A DNA stretch of 64,000 nt, taken from NCBI GenBank assembly GCA_016710275.1, contig JADJXS010000001.1, positions 3,968,001 to 4,032,000 on the forward strand, in the 5' to 3' direction. This DNA is from Phycisphaerales bacterium (GTDB lineage Bacteria > Planctomycetota > Phycisphaerae > UBA1845 > Fen-1342). Numbering within the stretch: position 1 is the stretch's first letter; the number at the start of each line of letters is the position of its first letter. Below are positions 52,016-60,889 of the stretch, one piece after another. Under the pieces are notes generated by a model. The model was not told the origin of the DNA and made no database searches. It worked only from the letters and a program-made list of their open reading frames with translations. Made by a program: the position numbers and the translations under genes.

Positions 52016-53542
52016 CTATCGGCGCGGCGCCGCGGCCGCGCGCACGCTGCCCAGCACCACCACGATCGTCGGCAGCGTGCCGTTCTTGAGCAGGCCGAAG
52101 ATCAGGTTGTCCGAATCGGCGAAGAAGGTGAGGATCAGCGCCAGGGAGAACATCGGGACGATGAACAGCCGCGCATCATCCGCGCGCAGCGACGACAGCT
52201 TGCGGCGATACCATCCGACCAACCAGCCGTACACGGCGAACATCAGCGGGATTCCCGGCGTGCCGAAATTCAACATGGCCTCGCCCGCCAGCCCGTACAC
52301 GCGCGTGGACTTGCTCACGTTCTGCCGGAAGGTGCCCTCGCCGTACTGCAGGTTCGTGCCGGCCTCCTCCTTGCCCGGCGGCTTGTCCGGCCAGATGGCG
52401 CGCGGAATCACCGTCAGCGCCGATCTCCAATAGGTCTGTCCATACCGGAATCGGTAGCGATCGGAGTGGTTGTAGACGCGCTGCAGCAGAAACGTCTGCA
52501 TCTCCGCGCGCGAGAGATCTCCCAGCAGGATGCCGGTGAACGTAATGCCCGTCCGCGCTTCAAGCGCCAGGCGCGCCTCGGTGCTTTGCAGTGCTTCGAA
52601 TCCCTGGGAGCCCATGCGCTTGAAGAAGGCGTAGTAATAGACGAACGCCAGCATCAGCACGCCGCCGAGCAGCACCCAGCGGACTTTGATCTTCCCCAGC
52701 CGGTAGTGGCACATGCCCGCCACCATGAACAGCACATAAAGCAGAGCGCTGCGGCTGCCGCGCAGACCCAGGATCAGGAACTGCGCAACCGCCAGCGCCA
52801 CCAGCACCACCGCGATGGTCGCAATGGACTTGCGCCGCCGCGGATCCGACAGCGCCCGAACGACGCCCATCGCGATCAGCAGCCCCAGCGGGTCGCCGAG
52901 CATCAGCACCCAGCTTGTGTGCACCAGCGCATCGCCGCCGGTCTGCAGGAAGTCCGAATCGCGCTTCAATCCGCCGAATCGCAGGATGATGAACGCCGTC
53001 GCCACCGCGGACACGGCGATGGCCCACAGCAGCACGTTCAGGAAGCGGCTGTCATCGACCTGCCACGTCGTCCGCAGCGGCCGCGTGGCGCGATAGGTGC
53101 GCGCCTGGACCAGATGAAAAATCACCAGCCCCAGCGCGTTGAAGCTCGACATCAGGCCGAACCAGTGGCCCCAGTCCTCGATCTGGCTGTTGAAATAGGG
53201 GGTGAACGCCTCGTGCCCGTGGAACATGTGCAGCAGCGGCGAGACCGCGCAGCCGTGAAAGGCCAGGATGCCGATCATCGCGCGCGGATCGAAGTTATCG
53301 AGCTGTCCGCGGATCCACGCCACAATGTCCGCGCCCGCGAGAATCCCGCAGATCCACAGCGGCATCACGAACCAGTGCCGGCACCCCGGGGCGACGACCG
53401 CGAAACCCAGGATCATCAGGAAGGTGACCAGCGCCGCGGTCGCGTAGTTCTCGATCATCGAGCCGCCCGGCGCGGCGCGCGCTGCCAGCACAGCCCGCGC
53501 GTATTCGGCGGAGATCGGCTGTCGTGCGACCTGGTCGGCCAT
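52016..53542 (-). CDS. Polytopic membrane protein, oligosaccharide repeat-unit polymerase-like
   Basis: A 508-residue inner-membrane protein with about 10-12 hydrophobic segments (for example ATAALVTFLMILGFAVVAPG and SIATIAVVLVALAVAQFLIL). The large loop with GSRSALLYVLFM, MGSQGFEALQ, YRFRYGQTYWRSALTVIPRA and IWPDKPPGKEEAGTN resembles the loop of Wzy/O-antigen polymerase-like proteins, where the YG-x-T/S-Y-W...P...WP.KP pattern recurs. A role in joining repeat units of a surface polysaccharide is inferred. ATG 53542 is preferred to 53575. No flippase or glycosyltransferases are adjacent, although a putative glycosidase gene follows. Confidence 0.65.
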   Translation of the reverse strand: MADQVARQPISAEYARAVLAARAAPGGSMIENYATAALVTFLMILGFAVVAPGCRHWFVMPLWICGILAGADIVAWIRGQLDNFDPRAMIGILAFHGCAVSPLLHMFHGHEAFTPYFNSQIEDWGHWFGLMSSFNALGLVIFHLVQARTYRATRPLRTTWQVDDSRFLNVLLWAIAVSAVATAFIILRFGGLKRDSDFLQTGGDALVHTSWVLMLGDPLGLLIAMGVVRALSDPRRRKSIATIAVVLVALAVAQFLILGLRGSRSALLYVLFMVAGMCHYRLGKIKVRWVLLGGVLMLAFVYYYAFFKRMGSQGFEALQSTEARLALEARTGITFTGILLGDLSRAEMQTFLLQRVYNHSDRYRFRYGQTYWRSALTVIPRAIWPDKPPGKEEAGTNLQYGEGTFRQNVSKSTRVYGLAGEAMLNFGTPGIPLMFAVYGWLVGWYRRKLSSLRADDARLFIVPMFSLALILTFFADSDNLIFGLLKNGTLPTIVVVLGSVRAAAAPRR

Positions 53543-53696
53543 CGGGGTTCGGCTCCGCGCGAACGAGCGACACACGCCCTCAGCCGCGCAATCCCTGCGC
53601 GGCCGCTGCCGGGCGGCGGCGCCTCACTACCAGCTTATCGGCGGGATCGACCCGCAGCCTCCCCCGAACCGGGGGCAAGCGCTCCCGGCCGACGGA

Positions 53697-55766
53697 TCAC
53701 CTGCCCTGCAGCTCATCCGCCAGCATCGGCGCGTCGTACATCACGCGCAGCGCTTCGAGGATGCCGCGCGAGTCCACACAGACCGCCCGCGCCTGTTCAT
53801 CCGTGTAGCGCATGTCCCAGATCAGCGACTGGATGTTGCCGTCGAAGATGACGCCCACCACCTCGCCCGCGCGACTCAGCGCCGGACTGCCGGAATTGCC
53901 GCCGATGATGTCCGCCGTGCAGACGAAGTTCAGCGGCGTCTGCGGATTCAGCTTCCCGCGCCGTTCGCTCCACACCGGCGGCAGCGCACACGCCGGGTCA
54001 TCCGCGCGCTGCGCGTGCAGGTCCAGCAACCCGCCATAGGTCGTAAACGGCGGCACCGTCCGCCCGGATTCGACGTACCCGCGAACCGGCCCGAAGGAAA
54101 AGCGAAGCGTGCCGGTCGCATCGGGATACACGCGATCCCCGTCCAGTTCGAACCGCACCGCCGCGATGCGTGCATAGGCGGCGTCCAGCACCGAGCCGAC
54201 CTCGCGCTCGTGTCGCGCCCGCAGCCGCCGCTCCTCCGCATCCCAGGCTCGTACGAAGCGCAGCAGCGGATCGCCGTTGGCCTCGATCGCCGCCCGCCCG
54301 CCCTCGGCCAGCCTGCGGCGTTCGGCGACGTCTGCCAGTTTCGTCTCCCCGACCAGTTGCTCCGCCCGGGCGCGCGGCGAACGGCCGTCCAGCAGCGCCG
54401 TCACGAGCGGGTCTTCCGCGCCGAATGATTCCGCCAGGTAGGACAGCCCCGCCGCAATGCTCTCCGTCTCAAACTCGGGATGGATCGGTGCGGGCGAGTA
54501 CAGCCCGACGTACAGGCCGTCCAGCGCGGTGTCACGGTATTCCGCGAGGCGCTCGCCGCTGGGCTTGGGCAGTTCCTCCGCCAGGCGCACCAGGTTCAGC
54601 GCGATGCTCGTCAGCGCCGAACGAAACGGCCGATTGCCGCCGGTTGCGACGTGCCGCGCGTGGAACTGGCGGTACCGATCGCATGCCTCACCGATCTGCT
54701 GCCACGGGTCGGCGGCGTCCTCCGCAATCTGCGCCTTGCCGCGAACGCGCTGCTCGGCGGACCGCAGCGCGTCCATTACCGCCGGATCGAGCAGACCGGC
54801 CAGCACACCGGCCCGCGCCTTGCGGCGATTCTGCACGCCGCCCAGCGCTTCCAATCCGATCCGCCGCTCGTCGGGTCCGCGATTCACGAACTGCTGCCAG
54901 ATCGACTCCCGTCGCCACGCCTCGAACAGCGAGTGCGGCAGATCAACGTCACGGACGAACCGCACATGGTCGACCGTCAGCAGCCGCTGCGTGCGCCACG
55001 GATGCCCGGCCACCAGAACCAGGTCGCCGTCCGCGGCGCCGGCCTCCGACCAGCGCAGGTAATGCTCCGGCTCGAGCGGCTTGCCGTTCTCGTAGACGCG
55101 GAACAGGCACATGTCGAGGCAGAAACGCGGATAGCCGAAGTTGGCATAATCCCCGCCCCAGGCTGCGATCTGACTGTGCGGAGCGAACACCAGCCGCACG
55201 TCCGAATAGCGCCGGTAGTGATACAGATGATGCCGCGCGCCGTGATAGAGCGTCACCACGGAGGCGTCCTGAGAACCCGCCTTGCGCGCGGCGCTCTCGA
55301 TCCGCGAGATCGCGGCACGCCGCGCAGCGCCGGCCTCCTCGCCGCTCAGCCCCTCGGCGGCGCGCTGCACCTCGGCGGTCACGTCCTCGATGCGCGTCAG
55401 CGAGCGCAGCACCAGGTCGGCGCAGGGAATCTCCTCCCCAAGCGTGCGGGCCACGAACCCGTCGCGCATCAGGTCGCGCTCGGGGGTCGAGAGCTTGTGA
55501 ATCTGGTCGCTGCCGACGTGGTGATTGGTCAGCACCAGCCCGCGGCCCGAGACGAACGAGCCGGACGCCCCGTCGAACTGCAGCGCCGACCCCTGCACCC
55601 GCTGAAGCCACTCGGCCGACGGCTCGAAGCGGTAGCGGCTCTGCAGCGCTTCGCGCGGCAGGCCGTTGAAGAGCCACATCCCCTCGTCGGCGACCGCCGG
55701 GCCGCTGCACACCATCGCGGCAACCGCCGTCAGAAGCGCCGCCCGGCCGCTCGTGTTCACACGCAT
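53697..55766 (-). CDS. S46 family dipeptidyl-peptidase (DPP7/DPP11-like)
   Basis: A 689-residue periplasmic exopeptidase that removes dipeptides from N-termini. A Sec signal (AALLTAVAAMVCSGPAVA) is followed by DEGMWLFNGLPREALQ, the typical mature start. The triad is H in VLTNHHVGSDQI, D in AWGGDYANFGYPRF and S in GGNSGSPALS. The residue after FD in VIFDGNIQSL is glycine, the position that in DPP7 gives hydrophobic P1 preference and is arginine in DPP11 (established for Porphyromonas enzymes; equivalence here is inference). GGGAG sits five bases before ATG 55766. Confidence 0.92.
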   Translation of the reverse strand: MRVNTSGRAALLTAVAAMVCSGPAVADEGMWLFNGLPREALQSRYRFEPSAEWLQRVQGSALQFDGASGSFVSGRGLVLTNHHVGSDQIHKLSTPERDLMRDGFVARTLGEEIPCADLVLRSLTRIEDVTAEVQRAAEGLSGEEAGAARRAAISRIESAARKAGSQDASVVTLYHGARHHLYHYRRYSDVRLVFAPHSQIAAWGGDYANFGYPRFCLDMCLFRVYENGKPLEPEHYLRWSEAGAADGDLVLVAGHPWRTQRLLTVDHVRFVRDVDLPHSLFEAWRRESIWQQFVNRGPDERRIGLEALGGVQNRRKARAGVLAGLLDPAVMDALRSAEQRVRGKAQIAEDAADPWQQIGEACDRYRQFHARHVATGGNRPFRSALTSIALNLVRLAEELPKPSGERLAEYRDTALDGLYVGLYSPAPIHPEFETESIAAGLSYLAESFGAEDPLVTALLDGRSPRARAEQLVGETKLADVAERRRLAEGGRAAIEANGDPLLRFVRAWDAEERRLRARHEREVGSVLDAAYARIAAVRFELDGDRVYPDATGTLRFSFGPVRGYVESGRTVPPFTTYGGLLDLHAQRADDPACALPPVWSERRGKLNPQTPLNFVCTADIIGGNSGSPALSRAGEVVGVIFDGNIQSLIWDMRYTDEQARAVCVDSRGILEALRVMYDAPMLADELQGR

Positions 55767-55815
55767 GACAACTCCCATCCCGCTTTCGCGGTTCACTCGC
55801 CCGTTCCGTGATTTT

Positions 55816-56742
55816 CTATTCGATCGCAGGCGGGTCTTCATCGCGCCCGCTGCCGTCGAACCAGCGATTGGTCGTGTTCTCGCCGTCGGCGGCGATGCTG
55901 CCGTCCGGATTCTCCGCATATCCGAGAGATGCGTAGGTCTCGTGCGAAACGTGACCGTCGCACCAAAGCACGTTGGCCGCGCCGCGATGCCGCAGCTCGA
56001 CCGCCGAGCGATTCGCCGGTCCGCGATTCGAGTCGTCGCAGGTGTCGCTGGTCGCCGTCAGACGCGGCGGATCAAGCGACCACGCATGGTTGCCGACGGC
56101 GAACAGATCCCCCGACCCGTTCTGCCGATACGCGGTCCGCGCGGCGCGCGGCTTTCCGGCCGCGGTCCCCAGCGCATCGGCCGCCATCACCGTCCGCGGG
56201 CCGACGATGCGCTCGATCCGCACCGGCCAGCGGATGAACCCGGCGCCCTTGCCGCCGGTGCGGAAGCGGGCGTTGCCGAGGAATTGGTAGTTGTAGCCGT
56301 ACGCATAATTGCGGTTGTTGTCGCGCTCGGGCGTCTCGGGATCGAGGAACACGCGATTGCCGTCGACGCGCTTGATGTTGTCGTCCGCGGGGTTCGCGCT
56401 GGGCGTCTGGAACGCATGAAACCCCGTCTCCGCCCCCATCCGCACAAACCAGCGCGGCCGGAACTGGTAGCCGTTGCCGACCCAGTAGACGTTCTGCGCG
56501 CTGTCCGCGAAGCGCCCCGGCCGCCCCGGCACAATCGCGCCGTTGTTCTGATCCGCGTAATAGGTCCAGCCTACGCCGAGTTGGCGCAGGTTGGTCGCGC
56601 AGACCGCGCTGCGAGCCGTGGCCCGCGCCGCCGACAGCGCCGGCAGCAGAACCGACACCAGCAGCGCGATGATGGCCACCACGACCAGCAACTCAATCAG
56701 CGTAAACGCGCTTCTGCGGGACGATCGCACGATGTTCTCCAT
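55816..56742 (-). CDS. Prepilin-type N-terminal cleavage/methylation protein
   Basis: A 308-residue pseudopilin-like secreted protein. The class III signal is RRSAFTLIELLVVVAIIALL, with cleavage expected before F after the short basic leader, followed by the hydrophobic spine helix LLVSVLLPALSAARATARSA. The C-terminal NVLWCDGHVSHETY matches the H-x9-DG-type ending of planctomycete prepilin-like families, which have dozens of paralogues per genome and mostly unknown roles. It lies between the S46 peptidase and the LptC-like gene, all on the same strand, with gaps of 49 and 90 bases. Confidence 0.88.
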   Translation of the reverse strand: MENIVRSSRRSAFTLIELLVVVAIIALLVSVLLPALSAARATARSAVCATNLRQLGVGWTYYADQNNGAIVPGRPGRFADSAQNVYWVGNGYQFRPRWFVRMGAETGFHAFQTPSANPADDNIKRVDGNRVFLDPETPERDNNRNYAYGYNYQFLGNARFRTGGKGAGFIRWPVRIERIVGPRTVMAADALGTAAGKPRAARTAYRQNGSGDLFAVGNHAWSLDPPRLTATSDTCDDSNRGPANRSAVELRHRGAANVLWCDGHVSHETYASLGYAENPDGSIAADGENTTNRWFDGSGRDEDPPAIE

Positions 56743-56832
56743 GAGCGCACAAAGGCGGGAAACAGCGCCAATTCAGCGTCATCCGGCGCATTTTGTCGCC
56801 AAATCGCGCCGATCGACGGGCGCGCGGATCGG

Positions 56833-59800
56833 TCATCGGCGGTTGAACTCCCCGCGCGCCTCGGCGGCCCGCGGCATGCCCGTGTTGAGATCGATCTCGA
56901 AGCGCGGGCCGACGGCGGGCTGGTCGTATCGATTGGCAGCCACGTTCAGAAACTCGATCCGCGCGGGTGAACCCATCACACCGACGATCGCCCGTGCGCG
57001 ATCGAACTCCAGCCGGTCGCCGCGCACCTCGCGGATTCCGTCCCCCTGTCGATCCCGCAGGAACACGCTGTCATGCGCGACGAGCCAATCGAGCTGCATG
57101 CGGTCCGCCGCGTCGGCCGCGCCGGCGGCAAAGGTCGCCTCCAGCCGGGCGCACTCCAGCAGCGTCGCGCGGCTGCGCAATTTCGCCAGCGCCTGTTCAT
57201 CCTCGACCAGCCCGGGCAGCATCGTTGCCAGGTCCACCATCTCGCGCCCGGCGCGATGAGCGAACACGACGCCGCCCTCGAACAGCACGGAATCGCGTCG
57301 CACACCGTCGCGATCACTCCCGATTGCGTAGGTCATCCCGCCTTCCGACTGCATCGCGGTCTGATTCGGCCCGCCCGAGACCAGCGCCGACGGCAGCCCC
57401 AGCCCCTCCGCCGGATCCGCGGTCTGCGGCGAGTCAGACATGCGGCGATTGGTCATCAGCAGCGACGTCCGCCCGACGGCGTAGATCACGCGCGTCGGAA
57501 TGTCCACGCGGATCTGCGGCGCGCGGATGCTGGAGTGCACCAGCGGCGCGCCGCCGGCGGGGTCGGGCGCTTCGCTCAACACCGCCGCGTTCGACGCTTC
57601 CAGCAGCAGCGGCTCCTTCGCCGCGGGGCGCTGCGACGAGGCGAACGGCGCGGGCCGCGGAGCGGCCAGCCAGCCGATGCGCCGCAACTCCGTGCGCCAG
57701 CCGCCCACCAGCAGCCCCAGCGGGTCAGCGCGCTGCACGACCGGCTCGGCGTCGCGCAGCGTCAGCGTGAGCCGATCGGCCAGCAGCGCCTCATCGCCGG
57801 ATCGCGCCTCCACGTCGCCCGCGAAGGTGACCAGGTTGCCCCGGCCATCGACGTGCAGCGAGCGCGACGAGCGGATCGTGAGCCGCTCCCGCGTGGTGCG
57901 GCGCTCGCCGCGCAGCCCGACACTGGTGCGCAGCTCCAGGCGCGACCGCCCGTCCACCCGCAGCGATTGTGCCGGCTGATCGATCAGGATTTCCTCCCCC
58001 AGCACGGCGTACTCGCCCGCCCGCACGCGCCCCGGCTGCGCCTCGTCGCCGCGCACAACGGCGTGATGCAGCTCGCTCGCACCGGAAAAGACCGCCTCGA
58101 TCTGCCTTCCGCGAACACTGACGCGGTCAGCCGGCGCGCGAAGCTGCGCCCGCCCCTGCACCGACAGCGCCTGCAACACGAACGCGGCGGACTTGTCCTC
58201 CGGCGGTGCGCCGAGTTCGGCGACCACCCGTTCACCGCGGATTGAATTCCGCTCCTGCCGGATGTCGACCGCGCCGTTGGCGTCGAGCCGCCGCGGGAAG
58301 AGTGCGCCGCGTTCGTCATTGGCGAACGTCACGCGGATTTCCTGAGCCGAGAGCGATTCACCGGCGCCGGTCAGTCGCGCCTCTCCGCCGGCAATCGCCT
58401 CGCGGAGCAGCGCCTCAAACGGCTCGTCGCCGATCCGCGGGCGGAAGTGCGCGTCGATGCGCTGCGCGGTCAGCGCCTGATCCCCCATCCCGACCACCAC
58501 GTCCCCGGCAAAGACCGCCCGCCGGATTCCGCCGCCGCCCAGCAACGGATCGACGCCGCCCATCGACGGGCGCTCCGCGACCGCGGCCGTCGCGTCGGCG
58601 GTCGCCTCGTCATGGCCCGCTTCCGGCGCAGCCCCGATTGCGGCCGCGTCGTCGCCCGGGCCGTTTTTCGCAACGGGCGCCGTCCGCGGCTCGAGATACA
58701 ACTCCGCCCACAACGCGGCCCGGATGCCCGATGGCCCCGAAGCGCTCCGCATGCTGCCGTGCCGTGCGTGTGCTTGATCGCCGTTGATCTTCGCACCCGC
58801 CTCCGCGCTGCGGTCGGACTCGATCGCCACGTTGCCGATCAGCTTCACGAGATCGGCGCTTCGATCGACATAGACCGCGTCCGCCCGCACGCGCGTCGCC
58901 GGCCCGATCTGAAACGCGATCGGCCCGTCCCGCCGGGCGCGCAGCCACACCTGTTGCGTGTCGTCGAAATATTCCAGCCCGCCGCACTCGATCCGGGCGT
59001 CGCCGCGCCGCAATTCCACGCGCGGGCCGTCCGCAAAGAAGCGCTTGCGCGCCCGTTCCGCCGGCGGCGCACCCTCGATCGGCGTCATCAGCAGCGGCCC
59101 GCCCCACTTGAGCACCATCCGCTCGCCGCCGGCCGGCCGCGTCGCGCTGCGCCCCGGCAGCACCCCTGATCCGCCGCCGCCCATGTCGAAGAGGATGCGC
59201 AGCGCCGATGCGCTCAGCCCGCCCACCGAGGCGCCATCCAGCCGCTGATCCGCCTCCACTCCGCCGCTGAGGCTGAACAAGTAGGTCGTCGGCCGTCGGC
59301 GCGACGCGCTGCGCTCATCCAGCGCAACCGCGCCCTGCACGGCTGCACCCTGCGCAGCCGCCCCCTGCGAAGCTGAACCACTGGTGGATGCGCCGGACGT
59401 TGAACCCGTCGCCGGGGAGCTTTCAGAAGCGGCGGCCGGCGGAGGCTCCATCGCTCCGAACAGCCCGTTTCCGCCCAGCAGCACCAGTTCCTCGCCGCGC
59501 GCAAGCTCCAGCCGCTCGAGCCGGTTTGCGGCGCGATTCCACTCCAGGCTCAACCCTGCACCGACGGCGGTAAACAGCACCGATTTGATCTCGATCTTCC
59601 CCGCCGACGACAGCCGCCCCAGCTCCAGATCAAAGTCCATGTCGCTCATCGAAATCGCGATGCGGTCTTCCGGGCGCTCCGCAAGCGGGGAGCGCTCGGC
59701 CTGCGTCTCGCGATCGATGTCAATCCGCACGCCGCCGCTGAGCCGGCCGAGTTTCGGCTCGGCCTGCCGGTTGTTGACGCGATCGATCCGCATCTGCGCG

Positions 59801-60159
59801 TCGCGGGCGCGGATGGTCGCGAGCATGCCGCTGGGCAGGCGCAGCGTCAGCTCCGGCTCGATGACGAATACCTCGTCGCGCGAACCGGGAACCGGCCGCC
59901 ACTCGCTGCCGCTGATGCGCTCGCGCGGCTTGCCGGTGTTGGGGTCGTAGCGCGTGAAGTGAAACCGCCCGCCCGGCGGCACGGTCACGTCGCCGATGGT
60001 GAGCGGCTCCCCGCCGCCCCGCGCCGCCGGCAGCGCCAATTGCTCCGCCTCGCGGCTCTCTTCGCTCCGCCGCGGGTCCGACACGATCCGCGAATACCCG
60101 AGGAAGATCAGCCCCAGAATCGCCGCCGATCCGACGAGCAGCACCAGGTTGCGAATCAC
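56833..60159 (-). CDS. Very large LptC/OstA-like envelope protein
   Basis: A 1108-residue protein with one N-terminal membrane anchor (LVLLVGSAAILGLIFLGYSR), then a periplasmic region dominated by beta-rich repeats. Segments such as LRLPSGMLATIRARDAQMRI, TRVRADAVYVDRSADLVKLI, LVTFAGDVEARSGDEALLAD and GDVVVGMGDQALTAQRIDAH fit the OstA/LptA jelly-roll pattern that carries LPS across the periplasm. A Ser/Gly/Ala-rich stretch lies near residue 245. The GTG start overlaps the kdsC stop (GTGA, 60156-60159), the usual kdsC-lptC order. Normal LptC is about 190 residues and LptA about 180, so this looks like several such units in one chain. No lptB is adjacent. Confidence 0.72.
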   Translation of the reverse strand: MIRNLVLLVGSAAILGLIFLGYSRIVSDPRRSEESREAEQLALPAARGGGEPLTIGDVTVPPGGRFHFTRYDPNTGKPRERISGSEWRPVPGSRDEVFVIEPELTLRLPSGMLATIRARDAQMRIDRVNNRQAEPKLGRLSGGVRIDIDRETQAERSPLAERPEDRIAISMSDMDFDLELGRLSSAGKIEIKSVLFTAVGAGLSLEWNRAANRLERLELARGEELVLLGGNGLFGAMEPPPAAASESSPATGSTSGASTSGSASQGAAAQGAAVQGAVALDERSASRRRPTTYLFSLSGGVEADQRLDGASVGGLSASALRILFDMGGGGSGVLPGRSATRPAGGERMVLKWGGPLLMTPIEGAPPAERARKRFFADGPRVELRRGDARIECGGLEYFDDTQQVWLRARRDGPIAFQIGPATRVRADAVYVDRSADLVKLIGNVAIESDRSAEAGAKINGDQAHARHGSMRSASGPSGIRAALWAELYLEPRTAPVAKNGPGDDAAAIGAAPEAGHDEATADATAAVAERPSMGGVDPLLGGGGIRRAVFAGDVVVGMGDQALTAQRIDAHFRPRIGDEPFEALLREAIAGGEARLTGAGESLSAQEIRVTFANDERGALFPRRLDANGAVDIRQERNSIRGERVVAELGAPPEDKSAAFVLQALSVQGRAQLRAPADRVSVRGRQIEAVFSGASELHHAVVRGDEAQPGRVRAGEYAVLGEEILIDQPAQSLRVDGRSRLELRTSVGLRGERRTTRERLTIRSSRSLHVDGRGNLVTFAGDVEARSGDEALLADRLTLTLRDAEPVVQRADPLGLLVGGWRTELRRIGWLAAPRPAPFASSQRPAAKEPLLLEASNAAVLSEAPDPAGGAPLVHSSIRAPQIRVDIPTRVIYAVGRTSLLMTNRRMSDSPQTADPAEGLGLPSALVSGGPNQTAMQSEGGMTYAIGSDRDGVRRDSVLFEGGVVFAHRAGREMVDLATMLPGLVEDEQALAKLRSRATLLECARLEATFAAGAADAADRMQLDWLVAHDSVFLRDRQGDGIREVRGDRLEFDRARAIVGVMGSPARIEFLNVAANRYDQPAVGPRFEIDLNTGMPRAAEARGEFNRR

Positions 60160-60683
60160 GCGCCCCCCCTTCGTCCCTGCGCCTGCGCTTCGTAATGTGC
60201 GACCACATCCGCCCAGCGCCCCTCGCGCGAGAGCAGCAGCTCAATCGCCTCGCGCACCGCTCCGCCGCCGCCGCGCCGCTGCGTGACGTATCGCGCCGCG
60301 GCTCGCACCGGCGCGCTGGCGTTGGCCACCGCGATCGGAAAGCCGCAATTGCGCAGCATCGGCAGGTCGGGCAGGTCATCGCCGATGGCGGCGACTTCCT
60401 CCCGCGCGATCTTCAGGCTTCGAAGCACTTCGTCCATGACGGCCAGCTTGTCCTCAACCCCCTGTCGCACGTGCACGATGTCCAGCTCGCGGGCGCGGGC
60501 CGCGACGCCGTTCGACTCCTTGCCCGTGATGATCACGCACACACCCCCGAGCCGCTGAAACCAGCGAATCGCCAGCCCGTCCTGCACGTGAAACGCGCGC
60601 AGCGGCCGACCCGCGTCATCGATCCACAGCCGCCCGCTGGTGAGCACGCCGTCCACGTCCAGGCACAGGCAGCGAATGGGCAT
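60156..60683 (-). CDS. kdsC: 3-deoxy-D-manno-octulosonate 8-phosphate phosphatase
   Basis: A 175-residue HAD-family phosphatase that releases Kdo from Kdo-8-phosphate for LPS inner core. CLCLDVDGVLTSGRLWID contains the nucleophile aspartate and the KdsC-specific DGVLT-G pattern. RAFHVQDGLAIRWFQRLGG, VIITGKES, VEDKLAVMDEVL and AAIGDDLPDLPMLRNCGFPI are family blocks; the protein is a normal cap-less tetrameric-type HAD. It starts divergently from the MBL hydrolase gene and overlaps the LptC-like gene by four bases. Confidence 0.93.
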   Translation of the reverse strand: MPIRCLCLDVDGVLTSGRLWIDDAGRPLRAFHVQDGLAIRWFQRLGGVCVIITGKESNGVAARARELDIVHVRQGVEDKLAVMDEVLRSLKIAREEVAAIGDDLPDLPMLRNCGFPIAVANASAPVRAAARYVTQRRGGGGAVREAIELLLSREGRWADVVAHYEAQAQGRRGGA

Positions 60684-60771
60684 TGGCGGCGGCTTCGCTC
60701 GGAGCGGAGCGGGCGCGGATCGAGCGGACCCGATGCACCCGCTCGATGCACCGGTCCGTCACGCACCGCCG

Positions 60772-60777
60772 TATGAT
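60772..60777 (+). promoter_or_regulatory. Possible -10 box in the kdsC/MBL-fold intergenic region
   Basis: TATGAT in CCGTATGATAGCC within the 206-base divergent gap, 113 bases before ATG 60890. No clear -35 element. Confidence 0.25.
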
Positions 60778-60889
60778 AGCCGCGATTCGCCCGCCGGTCG
60801 CGCTGCGCCGCCGCGGCGCAAAGGCCGACAATCAACGACAAACGCCCGCAACACGGCGCAAGACCCGCCATCCGGCGACATTCGGAGCG

